DNA of 64,000 bases from JANNSX01 sp046348995 (GTDB taxonomy: Bacteria > Pseudomonadota > Alphaproteobacteria > Rhizobiales > Hyphomicrobiaceae), in the NCBI GenBank assembly GCA_046348995.1, contig JAXMDB010000001.1:558001-622000 (forward strand), written 5' to 3'. This document shows positions 47,699 to 56,329 of this stretch, in pieces. The notes beneath the pieces were generated by a model. It saw nothing but the letters and a program-made list of their open reading frames with translations. It was not told the DNA's origin and did no database searches. A program made the translations under genes and the position numbers. The first letter of the stretch is position 1; each line of letters starts with the position of its first letter.

Positions 47699-49506
47699 TT
47701 CTTCGCGCCGCGGTTGAACAGCCAGCCCAGATCCTTCTTCAAGTTGTCGAAGAGATGCAGCTTCACGCCATACCGGCTCATGATGAAGCTCTGCTGGAGG
47801 ATCGAGAGCGTGTTGTTCCAGGCCCAGTAGATGACGAGGCCGGCCGGGAAGCTGCCGAGCATGAAGGTGAACATGACCGGCATCCAGGCGAAGATGCGCG
47901 CCTGCACCGGGTCCGGCGGCGGCGGGTTGAGCTTCATCTGCAGCCACATCGAGACGCCCATGATGAGTGGCCAGATGCCGAGCATGAGGAGGTGAGGCGG
48001 GGTCCACGGCAGCAGCCCGAAGAGCGTGAAGATGTTCGTCGGGTCGGGCGCGGAGAGATCCCTGATCCAGCCGAAGAACGGCGCGTGGCGCATCTCGATC
48101 GTGACGAGCAGCACCTTGTAGAGTGAAAAGAACACAGGGATCTGGAGGACGACCGGCAAGCAGCCGGACAGGGGGCTCACCTTCTCCTTCTTGTAGAGCT
48201 CCATGATCGCCTGCTGCTGCTTCATGCGATCGTCTTTGAACCGCTCCTGGATCTTCTGCATCTCCGGCTGCAGCAGCTTCATCTTGCTCATCGCCGCATA
48301 GCTCTTGTTGGCCAGCGGGAAAAACAACGCCTTCACGAGAACCGTCACGGCAAGGATGGCCAAGCCGAAGTTGCCGATCAGCTTGTAGATCCAGTCGATG
48401 ACGAAAAAGAGCGGCCGGGTCAGGAAGTGAAACCATCCCCAGTCGATCAGCTTGTTGAAATTGTAGATGCCGAGGCTCGCCTCGTAGCTGTCGATCGTCT
48501 GAACGCGCTTGGCGCCGGCAAACAGCCGGCTCTCGACACTCTCGGATGCCCCCGGCGCGATCGTCACCGTATCCATCGTGTAGTCGGCCTGATAGGAGAC
48601 CGCGGGGCTCTCGTAGCGCGTGAACTTGGCATGGATGGCGCGCTCTTGGTTAGGAATGAGAGCCGCCGCCCAGTATTTGTCGGTCATTCCGAGCCAGCCG
48701 CCGGTGCTGGTGAAGGCCTCGCCTTTGCAGGTCGGGCCACACACCTCACCGTCATCCCGGATGTGAGCGTAATTGTATTCCTGCAGCTTCCGGTCGGTCA
48801 GCACGCCGATGAAGCCTTCGTGGAGAACCGAGTACTGAGCCGCGTGCTGCTCGCCGTGCCGCGAAATCAATCCGAACGGCGCGAGCGTCACTGGCGAGGC
48901 GGTGTTGTTCTTCACCTCGTCGCGCACCGTGAACATGTACTCGTCGTCGACCGCGATGGTGCGCTTGAAGACAAGGCCCGCCCCGTTGTCCCAGGTCATG
49001 GTCAGCGGTTGCGCTGCCGTCAGCGTCTTGCCTTCGGCGGTCCAGATCGTGTCGGATCGGGGAACCGAAAGACTCGGCGTGCTGCTCGCCCAGCCGTATT
49101 CGGCATAGTAGGCGGCGTCGGTGCCGGACGGCGAGAACAGCACCACGTTCGGGCTGCCCTTGTCGGTCGTCTCGTGATAGCCCTTGAGCGTCAGATCATC
49201 GATGCGCGCGCCCTTGAGCGAGATCGAGCCGAGAAGCTCGGGCGTGTCGACGGCGACGCGTGGCGCCTGCGCCAGCGCCTCGGAGCGGGGTTTCACGGCC
49301 TCCGGCGTGCTGGCCTGGGTGGAGGCAGGCGCCGCCGCATCCTGTCCCGCCGTCCCTGCTTGCGGCTGTGCCGCCTCGATCTGCTCGCGCCGCTTCTGCT
49401 CCTCGCGGAGCTTCGGGCCGGCATAGAAATATTGCCAGCCGATCAGCACGAGCATCGACAGCACGATGGCCAGGATGAAGTTGCGGTTGTTCTCGGGTTG
49501 CTGCAT
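47695..49506 (-). CDS. yidC: Membrane protein insertase YidC
   Basis: A 603-residue inner-membrane insertase. It has an N-terminal TM (NRNFILAIVLSMLVLIGWQY), a large periplasmic domain, then the conserved TM core (WIYKLIGNFGLAILAVTVLVK, KLLQPEMQKIQERFKDDRMK, SGCLPVVLQIPVFFSLYKVL). It ends with the basic tail NRGAKK for ribosome contact. The ATG at 49506 (MQQPENNRN) is the usual start; longer in-frame starts add an Arg-rich leader. It is coupled to engB. Confidence 0.96.
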   Translation of the reverse strand: MQQPENNRNFILAIVLSMLVLIGWQYFYAGPKLREEQKRREQIEAAQPQAGTAGQDAAAPASTQASTPEAVKPRSEALAQAPRVAVDTPELLGSISLKGARIDDLTLKGYHETTDKGSPNVVLFSPSGTDAAYYAEYGWASSTPSLSVPRSDTIWTAEGKTLTAAQPLTMTWDNGAGLVFKRTIAVDDEYMFTVRDEVKNNTASPVTLAPFGLISRHGEQHAAQYSVLHEGFIGVLTDRKLQEYNYAHIRDDGEVCGPTCKGEAFTSTGGWLGMTDKYWAAALIPNQERAIHAKFTRYESPAVSYQADYTMDTVTIAPGASESVESRLFAGAKRVQTIDSYEASLGIYNFNKLIDWGWFHFLTRPLFFVIDWIYKLIGNFGLAILAVTVLVKALFFPLANKSYAAMSKMKLLQPEMQKIQERFKDDRMKQQQAIMELYKKEKVSPLSGCLPVVLQIPVFFSLYKVLLVTIEMRHAPFFGWIRDLSAPDPTNIFTLFGLLPWTPPHLLMLGIWPLIMGVSMWLQMKLNPPPPDPVQARIFAWMPVMFTFMLGSFPAGLVIYWAWNNTLSILQQSFIMSRYGVKLHLFDNLKKDLGWLFNRGAKK

Positions 49507-49611
49507 GAGCCGGGAAGAGCCTTGGTGGTGGGGGGCGAAGGGGCACGCCGCGATCACTGGCCGCCGCAATAACCGAACTCGCCGCAAATTGCCATGGGTA
49601 CCGGCGCCGCG

Positions 49612-49986
49612 TTAGCCCGCCGGCGGTCCCGGTTTGCGATGAACTTTCGCGAGGGCTTGTCGGAAGTCGGCGACGAGGCCGGCGAACGGTCGCCGCAAGG
49701 CCGGTGCGCGGGCGATGATCACATAGTCGAAACCGGCCTTCGCCCCCGTATGGGCCCCGGTTCGCAACGCCTCTCGGAGGCGGCGGCGAATACGGTTGCG
49801 GACGACCGCCGTGCCGAGGCGCTTGGTGACGGTGAAACCGAATCGCGGGCCGGCGGATGAGCCGTCAATAGGCCGGGCCTTGGCCTCGATCACGAAGGCC
49901 GGCCCTGCCCACCGCGCCCCGCCACGAACGGCCAGGAACTCGGCCCGTTTGCGCAGCGTGACGAGCGGATGCGCCGGCTCGTTCAC
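49612..49986 (-). CDS. rnpA: Ribonuclease P protein component
   Basis: A 124-residue basic protein subunit of RNase P. It has VTLRKRAEFLAVRGG, RFGFTVTKRLGTAVVRNRIRR (the RNR motif) and the C-terminal FDYVIIARAPALRRPFAGL. The GTG start at 49986 directly abuts the rpmH stop (TGA-GTG). It precedes yidC in the conserved block. Confidence 0.94.
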   Translation of the reverse strand: MNEPAHPLVTLRKRAEFLAVRGGARWAGPAFVIEAKARPIDGSSAGPRFGFTVTKRLGTAVVRNRIRRRLREALRTGAHTGAKAGFDYVIIARAPALRRPFAGLVADFRQALAKVHRKPGPPAG

Positions 49987-50121
49987 TCAGGCCGACAGCC
50001 GCTTGCGTCCCTTGGACCGGCGGCGCATGAGCACGAGGCGGCCGCCGCGGGTGGACATGCGCGCGCGGAAGCCGTGCCGGCGTTTGCGCACGAGCTTGCT
50101 CGGCTGATACGTTCTCTTCAC
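49987..50121 (-). CDS. rpmH: 50S ribosomal protein L34
   Basis: A 44-residue ribosomal protein, starting at a GTG (read as Met-Lys-Arg-Thr-Tyr-Gln-Pro-Ser) and ending RRRSKGRKRLSA. KRTYQPSKLVRKRRHGFRAR is the L34 signature. The exact 44-residue length supports GTG at 50121. A consensus-like promoter lies about 100 bases upstream. Confidence 0.96.
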   Translation of the reverse strand: MKRTYQPSKLVRKRRHGFRARMSTRGGRLVLMRRRSKGRKRLSA

Positions 50122-50221
50122 GACCGGAACTCCCGTAGCCTTAGTGTCGACGCCAATACAACCTGGCTCCCCGGCCATGGGCCGGGCCAAGTCGTGCGCG
50201 CCCGTAAGCGGATTTGCGGTG

Positions 50222-50251
50222 CTTATAGGGGAGGAGCGGCGGCAAAGTCAA
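50222..50251 (-). promoter_or_regulatory. Sigma-70-type promoter of the rpmH operon
   Basis: On the minus strand, -35 TTGACT and -10 TATAAG are separated by 18 bases, about 100 bases upstream of rpmH. This is the strongest housekeeping promoter seen in the window. Confidence 0.7.
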
Positions 50252-50385
50252 ACGCAGCGTGCAAACGGGCCAGCGATCACGTTTCCGGACAGCGGCATCA
50301 CGTGTGGGTGAAAGTCCGCCATTTGCCGACTGTCTCTTCCCAGCTTGACTTAAGAGTGAACGAGACGGAATCGGCCCTGACCGGT

Positions 50386-51246
50386 ATGCCAGACAAGACT
50401 ATGGTGGCGAAGATGACCTCAGACGCGAAAGAGCGCACCGGGAGCGCGGGACGCCCACCCGGCACGTGGACGCGCCGGCGGGAATGGCGCTACCTGCCGG
50501 TCGCGGCCATGGTCCTCGTCGCCGGCCTCGGCTACGCCTTCGGCTGGCACCGCTACGTATCACTTGAGAGTTTGGCCGAGCATTATGACCGCCTTCGGAC
50601 CGTCGTCGACGACAACTACGGTCTGTCGCTGATCCTGTTCGTCGGCATCTACATCGCGCTTGTCGCCTTTTCGCTCCCCGCCGGCGCCGTCGCGACAATG
50701 GCCGGCGGCATCCTCTTCGGGTGGTGGGCCGGTGGCACGGCCTCCGTTCTCGCCGCGACGATCGGCGCCGCCCTCGTGTTCCTTGCCGTCAAGACGTCGC
50801 TCGGCGCGTTGCTGGCGGAGCGGGCCGGGCCCTGGCTCGGCCGCTTGAAACAGGGTTTTGCCGAGAACGCGTTGAGCTACATGCTGTTCTTGAGGCTCGT
50901 ACCCGCTTTTCCGTTCGTCGTCGTCAATATCGCTCCGGCGCTGCTCGGGGTGAGCTTCCGCACCTATCTCATCGGCACGCTCTTCGGGATCCTGCCAGGG
51001 ACCTACGTCTATGCTTATCTCGGCGCGAGTCTCGGCACCGTGATCGAGGCTCAACATCAATCCCATCTCGCCTGCCTCGCCACGAAGGCAAGCAATCCGG
51101 CGCTCGACTGCACGATCGGTATCGACACCAGCGCGCTGCCGAAAACCGAGCTCAGCATCGCCTTCCTGCTGCTGGCGGTGGCTGCGATCCTTCCCGTGCT
51201 CCTGAAGCACTGGTGGTCTTCCCGCCAGGCGTCACGCGATCTCTGA
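50386..51246 (+). CDS. TVP38/TMEM64 (DedA-like VTT domain) membrane protein
   Basis: A membrane protein of about 286 residues. The VTT/SNARE-assoc domain shows VAFSLPAGAVATMAGGILFGW, MLFLRLVPAFPFVVVNIAPALLGV and LFGILPGTYVYAYLGASLG, the typical motifs. The family is linked to lipid scrambling and membrane homeostasis. Three in-frame ATGs (50386, 50401, 50413) are possible starts. The next gene is a MerA/Lpd-like flavoprotein, a frequent neighbour or fusion partner of TVP38 proteins. Confidence 0.88.
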   Translation: MPDKTMVAKMTSDAKERTGSAGRPPGTWTRRREWRYLPVAAMVLVAGLGYAFGWHRYVSLESLAEHYDRLRTVVDDNYGLSLILFVGIYIALVAFSLPAGAVATMAGGILFGWWAGGTASVLAATIGAALVFLAVKTSLGALLAERAGPWLGRLKQGFAENALSYMLFLRLVPAFPFVVVNIAPALLGVSFRTYLIGTLFGILPGTYVYAYLGASLGTVIEAQHQSHLACLATKASNPALDCTIGIDTSALPKTELSIAFLLLAVAAILPVLLKHWWSSRQASRDL

Positions 51247-51328
51247 CGAGGTGGATTTCGATATTCCCGGCGAATTGGTCTAGAAGAGCGCGGCTGGCGT
51301 GGGCGTCGCCGGCTCGAGAGGAGACACT

Positions 51329-52765
51329 ATGAGCGAGCGGGTCACGTGCGATCTTTGCGTCATCGGCGCTGGCTCCGGCGGCTTGAGTGTCGCGGCGGCT
51401 GCCGCGCAACTCGGCGCCAAGGTGGTGCTGATCGAGAAAGCGCGTCTCGGCGGGGATTGCCTCTGGACCGGGTGTGTCCCCTCCAAAGCGCTGATCGCGG
51501 CCGGACGCCGGGCGCACGCGATGCGCACGCCCAAGGCCTTCGGGATCGCGCCGGTCGCCCCGAACGTCAATGCCAAGGGCGTTGTTCAGCACATTCAGTC
51601 CGTCATCCAGGCGATCGAGCCGAACGATTCGGTCGAGCGGTTTACCGGCCTCGGTGTGAAGGTCATTCAGGACGCTGGCCGCTTCGTCGATCGCACCACT
51701 GTCGAGGCGGGCGACTACGAGATCAAGGCACGTACGTTCGTCATCGCGTCGGGCTCATCACCGGCGGTGCCGCCGATCCCCGGCCTCGAGACCGTCCCCT
51801 ATCTCACCAACGAGACCATCTTCTCGGTCGCCGACCGCATCGACCATCTCGTCGTCGTCGGCGGCGGCCCGATCGGGCTCGAGGTCGCGCAAGCGCATCT
51901 GCGGCTCGGCGCGCGCGTGACCGTGATCGAGGCGATGACGGCGCTCGGCAAGGACGACGCGGAGCTGACGCATCCGCTCGTCGAAACTCTGCGCCGCGAA
52001 GGCATGGTCATCGGCGAGGGCGTCAAGGTCGACGGCGTCGCGCCGCGGGAAGGCGGGGGGGTGCGGGTCGCCGTTTCGGGCAATGGCGAGAGCCAGGTGC
52101 TCGACGCGAGCCACCTCCTGATCGCCACCGGGAGGCGGCCGGTCACCGATGGTCTCGGCCTCGAGCAGGCCGGTATCAAATTCGATCGGACGGGCATCAA
52201 GGTCTCGTCGCGCCTCCTCACCTCCAACGCCCGCGTCTATGCGATCGGCGATGTCGCCGGTGGTCCCCAGTTCACCCATGTCGCGAGCTATCACGCCGGC
52301 ATCGTCATCCGCCGTGCGCTGTTCAGGCTGCCGGCCAAGGTCGATCCGAACGTCATTCCCCGCGTTACCTTCACCGATCCCGAGCTTGCGCATGTCGGCC
52401 TCAGGGAGGAGGATGCGCGCAAGCTCTACGGCTCTCGCATCAATGTGCTTCGCTGGCCTTATGCGGAGAACGATCGCGCCCAGGCCGAGCATGCGACGGA
52501 GGGCTTCGTGAAAGTCATCACCAAGCGCAATGGCCGAATTCTCGGAGCAAGCATCCTCGGCGCGGAGGCGGGCGAGCTCATCCACGTCTGGTCGCTCGCC
52601 ATCTCGGCCGGGCTCAAGATCGGGGCGATGGCGCAATACGTGGCGCCTTACCCGACGCTCGGGGAGATCAATCGGCGGGTAGCGACGAGCTTTTTCCAAG
52701 CCCGCATCGGCAGTCCCTGGGTCAGGCTCGCAACGCGCCTGCTCGGCGGCGTCCGGGGCGGCTAG
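51329..52765 (+). CDS. MerA/Lpd-like FAD-dependent disulfide oxidoreductase
   Basis: A 478-residue class I pyridine nucleotide-disulfide oxidoreductase. The FAD site is VIGAGSGGLSVAAAAAQLGA, the redox-active pair is Cys44 and Cys49 in GGDCLWTGCVPSK, the NAD(P) site is VVVGGGPIGLEVAQ, and ARVYAIGDVAGG is present. The C-terminal motif is APYPTLGE where dihydrolipoamide and glutathione reductases have HPT, so the catalytic-base His is replaced by Tyr, as in mercuric reductase. The substrate is therefore unlikely to be a simple dithiol; no mercury genes are adjacent. GAGAGGAG precedes the ATG. It is probably co-transcribed with the TVP38 gene and histidine kinase. Confidence 0.88.
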   Translation: MSERVTCDLCVIGAGSGGLSVAAAAAQLGAKVVLIEKARLGGDCLWTGCVPSKALIAAGRRAHAMRTPKAFGIAPVAPNVNAKGVVQHIQSVIQAIEPNDSVERFTGLGVKVIQDAGRFVDRTTVEAGDYEIKARTFVIASGSSPAVPPIPGLETVPYLTNETIFSVADRIDHLVVVGGGPIGLEVAQAHLRLGARVTVIEAMTALGKDDAELTHPLVETLRREGMVIGEGVKVDGVAPREGGGVRVAVSGNGESQVLDASHLLIATGRRPVTDGLGLEQAGIKFDRTGIKVSSRLLTSNARVYAIGDVAGGPQFTHVASYHAGIVIRRALFRLPAKVDPNVIPRVTFTDPELAHVGLREEDARKLYGSRINVLRWPYAENDRAQAEHATEGFVKVITKRNGRILGASILGAEAGELIHVWSLAISAGLKIGAMAQYVAPYPTLGEINRRVATSFFQARIGSPWVRLATRLLGGVRGG

Positions 52766-52774
52766 GCTTCGGGC

Positions 52775-54235
52775 ATGGGCGATCCGGCGCGAAGAGCGGA
52801 TATGGGGCAAGGCGGTGCCGGCGCCGCCTTGCCGCGCGTCGTCCCTGTTCGGGCCGGCCTGTCCACGAAACTGCTGCTGCTCACGGCCCTGTTCGTCATG
52901 CTGGCCGAGGTGCTGATCTTCGTCCCGTCGATTGCCAACTACCGCGTCAATTGGCTGATGGGACGGCTCGAGGCGGCCCAGATCGCCTCGCTCGCCGCCG
53001 AAGCTGCGCCCGACGGCATCCTGCCACAGATGCTGCGCGATGAGCTCTTGAAGACCGCGTCCGTTCGCGGCGTCGCCTTGAAGCGCAACGATCAGCGCGT
53101 GTTGATCCTGAGCGAGGAGATGCCGCCCCAGATCGACGAGCATTTCGACTTGCGGTTCGACGGCCCGCTCAAGAAGACTCTCGACGCCTTGCGCGTCTTC
53201 CTTGCCGCCGATGGCAAGGTGATCCGCGTCGTCGGGGAGCCCGGCATGCATGCCGGCGACTTCATCGAGATCATCATGCCGCAAGCACCGCTCAAGGCGG
53301 CGATGGTGACCTTCGCGCTCAACATCCTGGGTCTTTCCGTCGTCATCTCCCTGGTGACCGCGGCGCTCGTCTACCTGGCGCTGAATTGGCTGCTGGTGCG
53401 CCCCATGCGGCGTCTCACCGACAGCATGATCGCCTTCAGCGAGCGCCCCGAGCTCGTCGACCGCGTCATCCGCCCGACCGGCCGCACCGACGAGATCGGT
53501 GTCGCCGAGGAGAAGCTTTCGCTGATGCAGTCGGAGCTCGCCTCGATGCTGCAGCAGCGCAGCCGGCTTGCGGCGTTGGGCCTGGCGGTGAGCAAGATCA
53601 ACCACGATCTGCGCAACGTGCTCGCGACCGCTCAACTCATCTCGGATCGCCTCGGCACTGTGAAAGATCCGACGGTCGAGCGGGTGACGCCGCGCTTGCT
53701 GGCGTCGCTCGATCGCGCCATTCGCCTTTGCGCCGACACGCTGCGCTACGGCCAGGTGCGCGAGCCCGCGCCCGAGCGCCGCCTGGTGCCGCTCGCGCCG
53801 ATCGTCTCGGGGCTCGCCGAGGATCTGGGCTTGCACGGCTCGGATGGCATCGCGCTCAGGCTCGACATTTCCGAGGGGCTGACCGTCGATGCCGATCCCG
53901 ACCAGCTCTACCGCATTCTGTCGAACCTCGTCGTCAACGCCAAGCAGGTGCTCGAGGCGCAGGCGAATCGCAGCGGATGGTGGATCTCCATTGCAGCGAT
54001 GCGGCTTGGGGACGGTGTCGAGATCCGCATCGCCGACAACGGACCGGGCCTACCCGAGCGCGCGCGGGCGCATCTGTTCGAGGCGTTTCAGGGGAGCGCC
54101 AGGCCCGGTGGCACGGGTTTGGGTTTGGCGATCGTCGACGAGCTCGTCAGGTCGCATGGCGGTGAGATCCGGCTTCTCGAGGGGCCGGGGACGACGTTCC
54201 GGTTAACGCTGCCCGATCGCGGCCGGGTGGTTTGA
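52775..54235 (+). CDS. Membrane sensor histidine kinase
   Basis: A 486-residue kinase. TM1 (LLLLTALFVMLAEVLIFVPSI) and TM2 (NILGLSVVISLVTAALVYLAL) enclose a periplasmic sensor of about 130 residues. A HAMP-like segment follows (RPMRRLTDSMIAFSERPELV). The H-box is AVSKINHDLRNVLATAQL with phospho-accepting His277, then N (LSNLVVNAKQ), G1 (IADNGPGLP) and G2 (GGTGLGLAIV) boxes of the ATPase. No response regulator is adjacent. The gene starts 9 bases after the flavoprotein, suggesting an operon. The signal is unknown. Confidence 0.9.
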   Translation: MGDPARRADMGQGGAGAALPRVVPVRAGLSTKLLLLTALFVMLAEVLIFVPSIANYRVNWLMGRLEAAQIASLAAEAAPDGILPQMLRDELLKTASVRGVALKRNDQRVLILSEEMPPQIDEHFDLRFDGPLKKTLDALRVFLAADGKVIRVVGEPGMHAGDFIEIIMPQAPLKAAMVTFALNILGLSVVISLVTAALVYLALNWLLVRPMRRLTDSMIAFSERPELVDRVIRPTGRTDEIGVAEEKLSLMQSELASMLQQRSRLAALGLAVSKINHDLRNVLATAQLISDRLGTVKDPTVERVTPRLLASLDRAIRLCADTLRYGQVREPAPERRLVPLAPIVSGLAEDLGLHGSDGIALRLDISEGLTVDADPDQLYRILSNLVVNAKQVLEAQANRSGWWISIAAMRLGDGVEIRIADNGPGLPERARAHLFEAFQGSARPGGTGLGLAIVDELVRSHGGEIRLLEGPGTTFRLTLPDRGRVV

Positions 54236-54385
54236 GACGTGCGGCCCGGCGATCGCCACGGCTTTCATCGCATCCTCCGGGGGCCCTTGCGTTATGGCTG
54301 CGTCTCCATTAGATGTGCGCCTCCGATCCGGGGCCGGGCCCTCTCGCCCAGCTCTGACCGTGCGTGCCGTATCCGGCCGCACCGG

Positions 54386-54462
54386 GCGCCGGTAGCTCAG
54401 TTGGATAGAGCACCAGACTACGAATCTGGGGGTCGTGGGTTCGAATCCTTCCCGGCGCGCCA
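54386..54462 (+). tRNA. tRNA-Arg (anticodon ACG)
   Basis: The cloverleaf can be drawn by eye. The acceptor stem is GCGCCGG/CCGGCGC, the D-arm GCTC-AGTTGGATA-GAGC, the anticodon stem CCAGA/TCTGG with loop CTACGAA (anticodon ACG, Arg), and the T loop TTCGAAT. The T-stem (GTGGG/CCTTC) has weak pairs. CCA is encoded at 54460-54462. An integrase remnant lies just downstream, consistent with use of this tRNA as an attachment site. Confidence 0.93.
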
Positions 54463-54572
54463 AATGTTTTCTTCCGCTAAATCAACGCAGTAAGTGTAGA
54501 GCAGATTTCTCCAACGGGTCATTCTGACTCGCGTCTCCGAGCACCATTCTGACTCCCGTTCCGGGCGTGTTC

Positions 54573-54695
54573 TAAATCGAGGACCCAAGCTCGACGCTTT
54601 CGAGCTGCCGCCAATCGCTGCGTTTCGGTCTTCTTGATGTAGCCTCGAGCTGCTTCCGGGCTGCGGTTCCCCGATAGGCTCATGACGCTCTGCTC
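54573..54695 (-). pseudogene. Tyrosine recombinase (integrase) C-terminal remnant
   Basis: On the minus strand the reading MSLSGNRSPEAARGYIKKTE with QRLAAARKRRAW matches the C-terminal end of phage-type integrases (the region with the catalytic Tyr, here GYIKKT). Upstream codons are replaced by IS630 sequence, so only about 40 residues survive. Its position next to a tRNA suggests a former integrative element. Confidence 0.65.
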
Positions 54696-54699
54696 GGTC

Positions 54700-54905
54700 A
54701 TCCTCGACAACCTTGCCGTTCACGCATCGGCCAAGGCCTCGGCTTCACTCAAAGCCCGCGGCGCCTGGTTCCTCTTCTTGCCCGCCTACTCGCCCGATCT
54801 CAACCCGATCGAGATGGCGTTTGCAAAGTTGAAAGCGCACTTGCGCGGCCGGTGCGCGCACCTACGAGGCCCTGTGGCGCGCGGTCGGAGATACGGAGGC
54901 CCTCA
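54700..54905 (+). pseudogene. IS630-family transposase C-terminal remnant
   Basis: Reads VILDNLAVHASAKASASLKA, then FLFLPAYSPDLNPIEMAFAKL with the catalytic Glu of the DDE triad, then a frameshift (YEALWRAVGDT continues in another frame). The N-terminal two-thirds is absent. It probably truncated the neighbouring integrase. Confidence 0.8.
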
Positions 54906-55018
54906 TGTCTGCAGCCTTCGGGGTGCGTCGGTGCCAGTCACTCGGTCAAAAAGGAGCGCACTGCAGGGCTCTTGGAGTGGCGTCAAGCGACACAAATTCT
55001 TTTTGGGCCCGTCATCGC

Positions 55019-55693
55019 TCATGGTTGTCGATCGAGCTGAATGTCAGGCGCATCGATAGGTGGTGCGGCTAGCTCATCGACATACTCTGGTGCCGCTGCC
55101 GCTGCAGCCATGAGCATGATGCCGATCGCGACCACCCAGGCGCCTGCGATGCGCTCGGCGATATTGATCCAGCCCCACGTCAACCACCGCCTGACCAGCG
55201 CAAAAAGACTCACGACCAGGAGTGCAGCCAGTGCGGCGAAGACCGAGAACGCGAGCGCTCGAGGATCGTCCGGCGCATCGACAAGCTGCAGCATGCCATA
55301 AGACAGTCCGGCAGCGAGGGTCGGCGGCATCTCTAGATACAAGTGTGTAAGCACGTTTCCGAGCAGGGCGAGGCCACATGCGATGAAGAGCGCTGCATCG
55401 AGATAGGGGAACCAGAGGTACGGCAAATACCCCAAGAAACAGTATCCGACAGTTAGCCCCAAGACGAAAACCAGGATGGCGCTAAGCGGCCGCTTGCGCC
55501 CAACGGCAAGTCCAAGCGCCGCGAGTGGGATCAATTGCTGATAGGATCCGAGCGTGTGCAGCATCCCATTGTGGACGATGCTGCGATCGGGATCGATGAA
55601 GTGGGCATCGGCATTTCCGGTGGATACGACCAGAGCAAGGCCAGCGAGCGTTGCGAGGCGCTTTGTCGTCTTCATACGACACCGTCGATCCAT
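55019..55693 (-). CDS. HupE/UreJ-like membrane protein (second copy)
   Basis: A 224-residue protein with a signal peptide (LATLAGLALVVSTGNADA) and about six TM segments. After cleavage it starts HFIDPDRSIVHNGMLHTLGS, with His residues placed like those of HupE/UreJ metal permeases, but the classic HPxxGxDH motif is missing. ATG at 55675 is an alternative start. It is the last gene of the Zrg-like operon. Its role may be an accessory metal permease. Confidence 0.65.
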   Translation of the reverse strand: MDRRCRMKTTKRLATLAGLALVVSTGNADAHFIDPDRSIVHNGMLHTLGSYQQLIPLAALGLAVGRKRPLSAILVFVLGLTVGYCFLGYLPYLWFPYLDAALFIACGLALLGNVLTHLYLEMPPTLAAGLSYGMLQLVDAPDDPRALAFSVFAALAALLVVSLFALVRRWLTWGWINIAERIAGAWVVAIGIMLMAAAAAAPEYVDELAAPPIDAPDIQLDRQP

Positions 55694-55696
55694 GAG

Positions 55697-56329
55697 TCAT
55701 GCCGCCAAAAAGTACACGCCCGTTGCCGCGATGATGGCGCCGATGCCCCTGGTGATCCAACCATCCAGTCCTCGACCGACCAGAAGTCCGATACCGATGC
55801 CGGCAAGGTGGAGCAAACCGGTGGCGACGACGAATCCGACAGCGTAGGCGATCGGATCTGCAGCGTTAGGAAGCTCGGCGCCATGTGCGTGGCCATGGAA
55901 GATCGCGAACAGTCCAACACCGATCATCGCGAGCCAGTTCGCAGGTTTGAATGCCACGGCAATCGCCAATCCGAGGAGCAGAACGGAAAGGCCGATCAAC
56001 ACCTCGACATGGGGCAGCGGCACGCCGGAGATTCCCAAGGCGCCACCGATAGCCATGACAAGGGGAAACGTGACCGGCAGCTCCCACAGCGCCCGGCCGC
56101 CGATCTGGGCTCCCCATAGACCGACTGCAATCATCGCCAGCAAGTGATCGAAGCCCAAGATCGGATGGCTGAACCCGGCAGAGAAACCACCGACCACGCC
56201 GGCTCCCGTGTGAGCGAGGGCCGGTGAAACAGACAGCGCGACGAAGACGATGCCGAGGCACCAAAGTCTCAGGCGGTTGAAACGGCCGAGTGGGCGATCA
56301 GGGCTGACGACACGAGGGAGTCTGCTCAT
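55697..56329 (-). CDS. HupE/UreJ family metal permease
   Basis: A 210-residue membrane protein. The family signature is GFSHPILGFDHLLAMIAVGL near the N-terminus after a signal-like hydrophobic segment. FHGHAHGAELP supplies metal-binding His. Members move nickel or cobalt into the cell, and related copies occur in zinc-regulated clusters. The start overlaps the stop of the DUF3299 gene (ATGA). Confidence 0.88.
   Translation of the reverse strand: MSRLPRVVSPDRPLGRFNRLRLWCLGIVFVALSVSPALAHTGAGVVGGFSAGFSHPILGFDHLLAMIAVGLWGAQIGGRALWELPVTFPLVMAIGGALGISGVPLPHVEVLIGLSVLLLGLAIAVAFKPANWLAMIGVGLFAIFHGHAHGAELPNAADPIAYAVGFVVATGLLHLAGIGIGLLVGRGLDGWITRGIGAIIAATGVYFLAA

Noticed and set aside
47012..48436. 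A 474-codon fusion of EngB with an N-terminal extension
   Set aside because: The extension is the shifted reading of yidC. The GTG at 47698 overlapping the yidC stop is the normal arrangement.
51758..53836. 692-codon minus-strand frame opposite the flavoprotein and histidine kinase
   Set aside because: It spans two unrelated, well-supported genes and lacks any motif, so it is a shadow.
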